NCBI RefSeq assembly: GCF_963259705.1 | Contig: NC_081851.1 | Coordinates: 15,412,145 to 15,476,144 of the forward strand | Length of the DNA stretch: 64,000 nt | Reading direction: 5' to 3' | From: Myotis daubentonii | Lineage: Eukaryota > Chordata > Mammalia > Chiroptera > Vespertilionidae | Shown: piece after piece, positions 56,786 through 64,000 of the stretch | Position numbering within the stretch: the first letter of the stretch is position 1 | Layout: each line of letters starts with the position of its first letter | Notes under the pieces: generated by a model | The model's database searches: none | What the model was told of the DNA's origin: nothing | The model's input: only the letters and a program-made list of their open reading frames with translations | Position numbers and translations under genes: made by a program

Positions 56786-56985
56786 TTATTTAAGATAATC
56801 GCCTAGAACTCTTCGGACAGCACAAGAGAAGGCTTCCAGCGCAGCCAGTAGCTGGCTCCATAATGGCTTCAGGTACTGCCTCGGGCCAGGCCTGGCCAGG
56901 GCAGGGCCTCTGGTTGGACCAGGCTCTGGCCCCTGAGCAGACACTTCCTCTTCCTCTGGAGAGCTCTGGAGCTCTGGGCATGGAC
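56786..56985 (-). CDS. RalGDS-like gene, terminal exon 5
   Basis: Acceptor CTGCTCCAG. It reads PCPELQSSPEEEEVSAQGPE, PGPTRGPALARPGPRQ, then YLKPLWSQLLAALEAFSCAV and RRVLGDYLK before TAA at 56786-56788. The first part fits the Pro/Glu-rich linker that follows the REM domain in RALGDS; the last about 25 residues match nothing I know. Confidence 0.75.
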
Positions 56986-59900
56986 CTGGAGCAGGAGAAA
57001 GAGACAGATTGACTCACACTCCTGGCTTTCCTGTGACTTAGTGTAGACAGGAAAGATGCCACCGCCTTTAAGGGAACTCCAGCCCATGAGCCTGCCCTCC
57101 CCCGATGATCTGCCCAGATGATCATTCCGCCTCACCTTGTTGAGTTGCCTTGGTGGGCTCAAGGTGCTGCAGCGCCAACCATAGATTTTGGGCGTGGCCC
57201 ACCAGGTGTGAGGCGGGGGAGTTGACGGGCACCAAGGCCTGCTCTACCTCGAAGCAGGCGAAAGGAAGGGGCTGCCCCAAACCCTGGACGTGGTCCAGCC
57301 AGGTCCCCACCATCACAGCAAAGGCCCTGGGGAGAGGCAGGTGGGCAGCAGAGTCTGAGTCCTGGTGTTTCCTTCCACTCTGCCCTCCCACGGCACACTT
57401 GTTTAGATCTGAGCCTCTGTGCAGGCCCCCCTTGCCCACCCAGGGGACAGCCCCATGCCACCCCCGGCCCCTGTGTGGCTGTCCTGGTTGTAGCAGTTGT
57501 GGGATCCAGCAGGTTCAACACGGAGTCTGTGTCAGACTCTTCTTCCCACTGGCAGCTCTCCTGAAGGTCCAGTGCACTGCCCACCCCCACCCTCCAGGCC
57601 CTGGGCATCTGGGCTGAGGACTGAGACAGACTTGTGAGCAGCCTGCTCACCACAGTCCTGTTCTGAGCCTGGCCACCACGGTCAGGGGAGATGGATATGG
57701 AGGGGGCAGGCAGAGCAGGGTGGGTCTGTGGGGGGTGGGAGGGGACTGTGAGGGACAACTCAGTACAGCGTCCCCTCTGGGTCTACAAGGCCCGGGACCC
57801 CACCCACTGTCATCTTTGACTCCTATCCTCCTGGAATAGAAGACTCCAGAGCCCAGGCCTTTCTTGGGAATCAGATGATGTATAAGATTAGGGTTCTGCC
57901 AGGCACTCTCCACCCTCCACCCACCACAGTCCCCACAATGCTGACTCTGGGGGCCCTCCCTCTGGACCTGGAGACCACTCACTTTATGACTTGGTCCTGC
58001 GGTGTGTCAGCCCGGGCATTGTAAGCAGGTGTGCCTCCAGATGGAAAAATCACTCTGATCGCATCAGCCCTGATGGATGGTGGACACGACCTGCGAATGA
58101 TGGACAGCGTGACTGCTGGACCCATTGCCCAGAACTGAGGCCCAGGGATTGTGTCTGTTTCATTCCTTGAGTCAGGCTAAGTGTCTCCAAAAGTGCGTGC
58201 ACATTTTTGAGTAAAGAAACTCCCACCAGAAGCATGCCATACATCTGAGTGGGCCTGGGCCCCTGCTCTCCCCAGAAATCCCCAGTGTGGTCCACCAAGG
58301 ACCAGGACCGGCTAGGTGAAACCTCACACTGCTTAACAGGTTGCTTTGCATGTGCTTTTCCAACCTCCGATGCCACAGGCCGCTGATGGGTGTGTCAGAG
58401 TTCTTTCCATGGGACAGAGTGAAAGAATTGCCACCAACGACCGCCGCACATACAGCTACCCTGTCTGCAGAGCCAGGGAGCAGGTGAGACCTGCCATGGC
58501 TTGTCCCCACAGCAGTGCTATGAGGTTTCCCCCCCCCCCCAGCAGCCCACTTTTCAGAGGAGCATCCTGAGACTCGGGAAGATGTGGTGACGTTTTCATG
58601 CCTCACAGCTAGCAGTGGGCAGAGTCACGAGTGTGTGCTCACCTAGTTAGAAGCTTGTCCAGGAACCGTTGGGCTCTGGAGCAGGCCAGCGTGGAGACGT
58701 GGGGGATGATTCCCCCCGGGAAAGCTGGTACCATGGCCATGGCCACCTTCTCCGAGGTGCCTTCCTCGAGGGCCTGCATCCTGCAGGACTCATGCAGGCT
58801 ACCAGTTCGCTCAGCTGCACACTGGGTGGGAGAAGGAAGGATATCCATGTCAGCGGCATGACCGTGAATCCCACAAGGTTGGAGGTTTGGAGCTCAGTCG
58901 GGAGGTCCCAGCCCCACTGGGACGTGTGCAAGAGGAGGGACAGGAATGCCCCGGCAGGACGAGGTTCTTGGTCTTCTAAGTGCCACTGAAGTCCCGTACA
59001 TGTTAATACAATTGCCACCTTCTCGGCATCTTCCCGCTCCCCCTTCCCTTTAGCTGAGGATCAACCAACCTCCTTGTAATAATAGTGTATATGAAGAGCC
59101 CAGGCCCTGTCATTCCTCAAGAAACGTCCTTGTTATAGAGATGAGAACACAGAGGCTTAGGAAATATCAGATGCCTGCTCAAGGGCATGCAGGTCAGAAC
59201 TGGGTACTGTCCTGCATGACATTCCTTCTCAGGTACCGGGGACTTCCCTGCTACTGACATGGGTGGAAAGGGTGTGGGAACGTTGTCCCTCCCCAGCGTG
59301 GGAACAGTGTACACGGTAGATATGGCCTGTGAAAGCCTTTGACTTCAAAAGAGCAAGTTATGTTTTATCCTTTTACATTAAAGGGCATTTTAAGACCCTC
59401 ATTATGGAGATGGCAGATTCCGCAAGGTGGCAAATGCCTGGAGACTGCAGATGGGAGAAAGGCGATCACGGGGCAGGAATCTGACCCGAGGACTCGGGGA
59501 GGAGCTAATCCATGTGGTAGGTGTAAAGTGACAGGTGCCTCAGTGTCCCCATGAGGCAATTGCCAGGGACAGAACACTGTGTTTGAGTTGGACACCTTGA
59601 TGTCGGCCAGGTGAAAATTTCAATGAGTGAGATTTCCCGGGCCAGGCTGGGAGCAAGGCAGCAGCCATCATCAGAAACTGCTGTTGGCAACATCCCTGCC
59701 ACAGCCCTTTGGGTTTGGAATCTGCTTGCAGCCATTCAAATTTTACACGTGTTCGTCCTTCCCCCAGCAGTGGGCGTCCATCTCCAGCTGGGGACATTAC
59801 ATGTCCTGTGGTCTGAATTGTGTACCCCTAATCCCATGACTTTGCAACCCCTCGAACTTGATTATGTGTCTGCATTTGAGTTTTAGTCTTCAAGCAAGTC

Positions 59901-61507
59901 ATTCAGGTGATGTGAATTCAGTGGTGTGGGTCTTCATCGAATCTGACCAGTGTCCTTAGAAGAGGAGGGGAGGACACGTGGCAGTGCAGAGGGGAGTCCA
60001 TGTGACACACAGAGAGAAGGCAGCCATCTACAAGCTGAGGAGCGACCCCCTCAGGAGATACCAGCCCCGCTGACAGCACCATCTCTCACTTCTAGCCTCC
60101 GGAATGGTGAGAAAATGAATGTCTGCTGTTAACACCACCCAGTGTGGCCCTATGTTATGGCAGCGCATGAAAGCAACCTAACACAGTCCGTTCCGACACA
60201 CATCAGTGTTCCGGGCAGCACTGCTGACATGGCAGCTGAACTGCATTAGGCCCATGTCCATCAGCACTGAAAGGCCGCATCGCTGGGCAAACGACCTCCC
60301 CGACTGGACCAGGTCTGCAAGGACAGTGGAGCTGAGTGCTCCAGAGGATACGTGGCAAGTGTAGTTTAAGCAACACAAACAGCAAAATGCCCAAGTGCTC
60401 ATGGTCCACTGTGAAGTCACAGGACATTTCTCTCTCTGATATTGCTACAAATATGTGAGGAGCGTCTCTCTACCGTCCCATGTAGCTGGAGGGGGGCGTG
60501 GGGGTCCGCATTTTTTTGTCTTGGAGCTGTGGGACACTAGGGAGAGTCCTGGGAGGGTGCCCGGGTGCCGGGAGCCGGTCCATGCTTGCTGTTTCAAGGG
60601 ACCTGGCATATATGGCATACTTTTCTTAATATGTTTGCTCACCTTCTTGGCACTATGTGTTTTAACCAAGGTCACCTCTGAGAAAGGTTGTTTCCCCAGG
60701 TAGGGATTTTCCCCTGAAGTTAGGGAGGGAATAAAACCCCTTAACTAAGTGTCAGGCGGGTAATTAATCACTTTAACTACAAACAATCATGCTTAAGCTA
60801 CATAATCTTTACTCCCTGGAATGGAGATAAGAAACGCCCTAACCTTTGGAATAGAGATTGATGGGATTGAATCAACTGGTATAAATACAGATGTAACAAG
60901 ACAGAAAGAGACAGAGCTTAGAAGAGAATTCAGAAGACAGAACCTACACGGAGCCTGAAGACAGAAGAACTTCACTGGAGAGAACATGGCAAAAGATCCT
61001 GGACTGAATCTGACTATAGAACATGGCAAGAGAACCTGACTAGAACCTGGTGACTGAGCCTGGCTGGAGAGCCTGGACGGAGCCTGGCTGGAGAGCCTAG
61101 CAAGGGAACATGGCCACAGAACTTCCCTGGAGATCTGAGGCAGAACCTCTCTGGAGCTCCTAGACAGAACTTGGCTGGAGATCCTGGCTGGAGATCCTGG
61201 CTAGGCTGCTGATCAACTGAACGCTGTCTCCGTGTCATTCCTTCTTCGCCGACTCCGTCCACACCTTTGGGGACCCCTGGACCTGCTGGGGTTGGACCCC
61301 GGCACCCGGGGAGTCCCCAGATTTGAGTGTGGGTTCTGGGCACTGCCAGGTTGTGTTGAGGTTGTGGGTGTAGAGACCCTCGAGGCCAGCTCTCACCTCA
61401 GACAGGCACTGGTCTGTGTCCTCAGCCTGGTGCACCTGCACCCTGACCCCGTAGGTGGTGTAGTCGGGTCCATGGGCCAGCACCTCAATGATGTCCTCCT
61501 TGGAGCT
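56786..61507 (-). CDS. RalGDS-like gene encoding a REM-only protein (last five exons)
   Basis: Five minus-strand exons lie at 61507-61397, 58821-58643, 58054-57983, 57326-57136 and 56985-56786. Their lengths (111, 179, 72, 191, 200) keep one frame to a TAA stop: 250 residues. Order and sequence follow the N-terminal half of RALGDS, the guanine nucleotide exchange factor for Ral: the segment before the REM domain, the REM (RasGEF_N) helices (MVPAFPGG, RAQRFLDKLLTR), the PQDQ motif exon and MVGTWLDH. It then ends in a short Pro/Glu-rich piece and an amphipathic tail (YLKPLWSQLLAALEAF) instead of the CDC25 catalytic domain and Ras-association domain. So it should lack exchange activity. The first coding exon is not found. 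All splice sites are canonical, suggesting a living gene or a very recent duplicate. A betaretrovirus-like solo LTR lies in the intron upstream of exon 2. Confidence 0.8.
57136..57326 (-). CDS. RalGDS-like gene, exon 4
   Basis: Acceptor CCCCAG, donor GTGAGG. It reads AFAVMVGTWLDHVQGLGQPL, PFACFEVEQALVPVNSPASH, LVGHAQNLWLALQHLEPTKA. This aligns with RALGDS AISSILGTWLDQYSEDFCQP and LERRAHLLLAQLEHSEP. It is the clearest homology in the gene. Confidence 0.88.
57983..58054 (-). CDS. RalGDS-like gene, exon 3
   Basis: Begins after GCGATCAG, the only acceptor that keeps the frame, and reads RVIFPSGGTPAYNARADTPQ then DQVIK across the donor GTGAGT. The parental counterpart is YGCILPYSDEDGGPQDQLK. The polypyrimidine tract before this acceptor is poor; an alternative acceptor at CTGGAG would create a stop. 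Confidence 0.68.
58643..58821 (-). CDS. RalGDS-like gene, exon 2 (REM domain, first helices)
   Basis: Acceptor CACCCAG, donor GTGAGC. It reads CAAERTGSLHESCRMQALEE, GTSEKVAMAMVPAFPGG.. and ends AQRFLDKLLT plus two bases of an Arg codon. Compared with RALGDS (LVPAFQGSDLSYVTIFLCTY..) the middle is about five residues shorter. Confidence 0.85.
58822..59810. other. Intron of the RalGDS-like gene
   Basis: A MIR-like antisense remnant is likely at about 59120-59230 (gagatgagaacacagaggct). No exon was found. Confidence 0.45.
59811..60183 (+). mobile_element. ERVL-MaLR LTR (MLT1-like), sense
   Basis: Follows the MLT1 pattern: gtggtctgaattgtgtaccc, caagtcattcaggtgatgtg, gtgtccttagaagaggaggg, aaggcagccatctacaagct, ending ccctatgttatggcagcgca. 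It lies in the intron of the RalGDS-like gene. Confidence 0.78.
60566..61304 (+). mobile_element. Solo LTR, betaretrovirus-like (ERV2)
   Basis: A 739-bp LTR starting TGCCGGGAGCCGG and ending GGACCCCGGCA (TGCCGGG/CCCGGCA inverted ends), flanked by a perfect 6-bp duplication CCCGGG (60560-60565 and 61305-61310). A TATA-like ggtataaatacag is near 60880. Internal short repeats of gagcctggctggaga occupy 61040-61100. There are no internal genes, so it is a solo LTR, inserted in the intron just downstream of exon 1 of the RalGDS-like gene. Confidence 0.9.
61397..61507 (-). CDS. RalGDS-like gene, exon 1 (first visible)
   Basis: Acceptor CTTTGCAG, donor GTGAGA. Its 37 codons in phase 0 read SSKEDIIEVLAHGPDYTTYG, then VRVQVHQAEDTDQCLSE, corresponding to the SSTQEIGEELINGVIYSISL region of RALGDS. 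No start codon is present, so upstream coding sequence is required. Confidence 0.8.
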
Positions 61508-62212
61508 CTGCAAAGACAGAGTGGGTACTGAGCCAGGAGGCATCAGGAACCTTCCACCCAATCTGTGGTCCTGTGTCATGGCAGACCTAGTCTGTGAGGA
61601 CACAGTGAGGATGTTCCTGGCAGCCCTGCTGAGCTAGCAACAATTGATTTGTGTCAAGGTGGAGCCACAGTGAAAGCCTGAATCACTGAGGAAAACTCTG
61701 TCCTTGTTGGGATGATATGGAGTTGGGTCAGGCCACAGCTCCTGAGCTGGCCACGCTGCAATGGTTTGTCTTCCTCTGTGAGGTGATAGGTTGCAGAGAA
61801 AAGTATTCAAGAACTTAATCCCTTCCTATGCCCCTAACCCCCCTACCCCTTCTTCCCCCCTATTTTTTTTCTTTTTTAAATACACAGCACTATCAAGTGG
61901 GATGATCTGTAAGGCTTGGAGAAGGCTTACAAGGACAGTCAGGCTGGGGCTGGTCCACAGGATACTTGGGGCAGGGAGTTCATCAGTTGAAAGGAGCATG
62001 AGGCAAAGACAGCAACAGATGCCTTTTCTCTGATCCCAAGAAGCACAGGAAGAAAGACTGCTTTTCTCCCCTACCAGGGAGCTGGTCGGGAGGATTGAAG
62101 GTACAGATCACTTTGGGAGTGGGCTTGTGAGAACTTTGAGGCCCCAGATTTGAGCCTGACTTCTGGTCCCACCCCAGTCACCTCAGGGTCCTGGGTGTGG
62201 GCCAGCTCTCAT
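61508..62212. other. Non-coding stretch between the duplicated exons
   Basis: A pyrimidine-rich tract at about 61820-61880. No other feature. Confidence 0.4.
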
Positions 62213-62323
62213 CTCAGTTTGGCACTGGACGGTTTTCCTGTCCTGACGCACTTGTACTTTGTACCCGTTGAGGGCCTAAGTGAACCTGTCAGCCAGCTCC
62301 TCAACGCTGCCCTTGTTGGAGCT
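62213..62323 (-). pseudogene. Dead duplicate of RalGDS-like exon 1
   Basis: Same length (111 bp), acceptor form (TATGCAG) and phase as the exon at 61397-61507. It reads SSNKGSVEELADRFT, a stop TAG (62276-62278), then ALNGYKVQVRQDRKTVQCQT. The donor GTGAGA has become ATGAGA. So it cannot be used in the present gene. The flanking introns also look alike (agctctcatctcagtttggcac versus agctctcacctcagacagg), so a local tandem duplication is likely. Confidence 0.82.
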
Positions 62324-62672
62324 CTGCATAGACACAGCCTGCTACTGGGCCAGGAGGCATCAGGGGCCCCGGGCATTACCAGTGGGGAAGATGCCCACCA
62401 CCCATTCTGCTCCCCAGATCAGGCAGAGAGGGGCATCTGCAAAGACCTCCAGGCAGGGAGTGAAGTTGATGACCCCTTGAGCACCCCTGTGATTTAACAA
62501 GTGGGTAGCAGAGCTCTGACCCCAGCACTCAGCTTCCCTTCCTGTGAGCCATGACCTGGGCAGTGAACATGACACACCCTCCAACACCCTCCAGACTTCT
62601 GACACTTACCAACCTGCTCCTGAGCCCAGGATGAGCATCCCTCATCCCCCACTTTCTTCCCCTCACCATCCC

Positions 62673-62714
<42 letters not shown>

Positions 62715-63005
62715 GCACACAGCCGGGATGAGGGGCAAGAGGTGTGGGCTCCCCAGGTGTGACCCCCAGTTGGCGCCCAAGTGTGAGCTGAAAGGGCCTG
62801 CCCTTGGTTACCTGTGTGTGCCTCGTGCCAGAGGGCGAGGGGTATTGGTAGTGGTGCTTGCACCTGTTTCCCCAGCAACAGAAACATCTCTTGCCCTGGG
62901 CGATCTTCTGCCCAGAGCGTTGGAAGAATGGGAAGCAACAGAGAGATATCCTGGTCTCCTGACCTTCTCCACTCAAGTGAGCTGGAAAGGCAGTTGTCTC
63001 TAGAA
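62324..63005. other. Non-coding stretch with (CA)n
   Basis: A (CA)n microsatellite is at 62674-62711. I did not find the missing start exon of the RalGDS-like gene here. Confidence 0.5.
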
Positions 63006-63213
63006 CAGGGGTGGGCAAACTTTTTGACTTGAGGGCCACAATGGGTTCTTGGCGGGCCGGAAGAAAAGCATGGATGGAGTGTTTGTGTGAACTAATATAA
63101 ATTCAAAGTAAACATCATTACATGAAATGGTGCGGTCTTTTTTTTTTTTTTTTTAGTTTTATTATTTCACACTGGCCAAATCCGGCCCGCGGGCCATAGT
63201 TTGCCCATGGCTG
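63006..63213 (-). mobile_element. hAT-like MITE, second copy (inverted)
   Basis: The same family as 32857-33079 in opposite orientation: CAGGGGTGGGCAAACTTT at the left, tagtttgcccatggctg at the right, with a T run of about 18 in place of the A run. No transposase gene. Confidence 0.87.
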
Positions 63214-64000
63214 TCCCAGGTGTTGGGACTTGGAGTGTTCCACGGGGTAGTGGCTGTTGTGGGCGGGAAGGGCTCATTCCAAGGGTGAACTTGGGCTTGT
63301 CAGGTATTTAAAACGCTTGGAGGATTGGGGTTCCCCTGGGCCTTGCTCTGTGGGGGCAGCCAAGGAGTCACTTTCCCGAAGGGTGGGACTTGGCCAGCCC
63401 CTGGCTCCTGGGAGAAAGCAGGAGAGTGGAGAGGTTCCATCAAGTTGCAACCTGGGACCAAGAGCCCCAGTGAGAGACCAATAGCCCCAGTGTGGTCTGG
63501 TCTCCTGTCATTGTGGGGCAGGTTACATGTGCTCCCTGAACCTGGAGGAGTTGTGGCTGCTGAGCTGACAGGTGGCAGCTGGGGACAGAGTTCCAGCCAG
63601 ACCCCAGCAGGGCCCCCTGTCTATTAAGCCAGGCAGTGAGGTGTCCTGCTTCTCTGGGGCTTGTGTCTCAAGCCAGGAGACAAGACAGATCTGTAGTCCC
63701 TAGAAAGTTAACAACCTGGTCAAATAGGGTGTGTGTGTGGGGGGGGTGAGCAGGGGATGGTGGAGAGTCGAGCTGAGGGAAAAAAATGGGCAGGGGCAGA
63801 GCTTATTCCAGGCCTGGAAATATGTGTCTTGGAGGGTAGTCACCACGTGAGCCCATATACAACTTGGTGTTTATTCAGCAGTGGCTTCAGTGCAAGGATG
63901 ATGATTAAATTGTGGATGGTTGTGGGTGGTTGGTTGGTTGGGTGGGAGGTTGGTTGGTTGCATGGGAGGTTGGTTGGTTTGGTCTCAGAAGAAATAAGAG
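63214..64000. other. Non-coding end of window with (GGTT)n
   Basis: No exon is supported. A GGTT-based simple repeat (ggttggttggttgggtggga) lies at about 63922-63980. Confidence 0.5.

Noticed and set aside
57159..57758. 199-codon minus-strand open frame over the RalGDS-like locus
   Set aside because: It runs through exon 4 in the wrong frame and through both flanking introns. The spliced model in the other frame matches RALGDS.

Overview
The window is nuclear DNA of a vespertilionid (evening) bat. The evidence is about 23 tRNA-derived Ves-type SINEs, four rolling-circle Helitrons of the HeliBat kind (5' TC, 3' hairpin plus CTAG, inserted between A and T), young bat L1 and half-L1 (HAL1) elements, hAT MITEs and solo retroviral LTRs. 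There are no bacterial-style genes. Long open frames that are not transposon ORFs are mostly chance, and the genes have to be read from short exons with splice sites.

Left part (1-31 kb). The window opens with the 3' end of a Helitron followed by a 5'-truncated L1 (276-2350). From 11.06 to 19.15 kb the minus strand carries six exons that join in perfect phase (840 nt, ending in a stop codon). They encode the C-terminal 279 residues of a coiled-coil protein I could not name. A retrocopy of FBXO31, with three in-frame stops, lies in one of its introns on the plus strand. Further upstream on the minus strand (24.9-26.8 kb) are two exons of NOM1, one intact and one with frameshifts. A long 5'-truncated L1 with its reverse transcriptase region follows at 27.07-30.39 kb, with a second L1 3' end abutting it.

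Middle part (31-56 kb). A short Helitron, a hAT MITE, an MLT1 LTR, a CpG-rich block and a solo gammaretrovirus-like LTR precede a broken, intron-containing copy of ANAPC1 on the plus strand (39.06-55.63 kb). It keeps recognisable exons 2, 3 and 4 and three internal exons, and has lost the exons between them. Three HAL1 elements sit in the enlarged gap between its exons 3 and 4. One of them is a HAL1/L1 chimera flanked by a perfect 16-bp target duplication.

Right part (56.8-62.3 kb). The minus strand holds five exons of a RalGDS-like gene that splice in phase to a stop codon. They encode the Ras-exchanger-motif (REM) region followed by a short new tail, with no catalytic CDC25 domain. A dead duplicate of its first visible exon lies upstream, and a betaretrovirus-like solo LTR with a perfect 6-bp target duplication splits the intron. 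The window ends in ordinary non-coding DNA with a second hAT MITE and simple repeats.

The locus looks like an accretion of segmentally duplicated gene pieces (NOM1, ANAPC1, RALGDS-like) in a transposon-rich landscape. The two clean gene models, the coiled-coil gene and the REM-only RalGDS-like gene, are the items most worth following up. Family names were assigned by reading translations against remembered protein families; no search was run.
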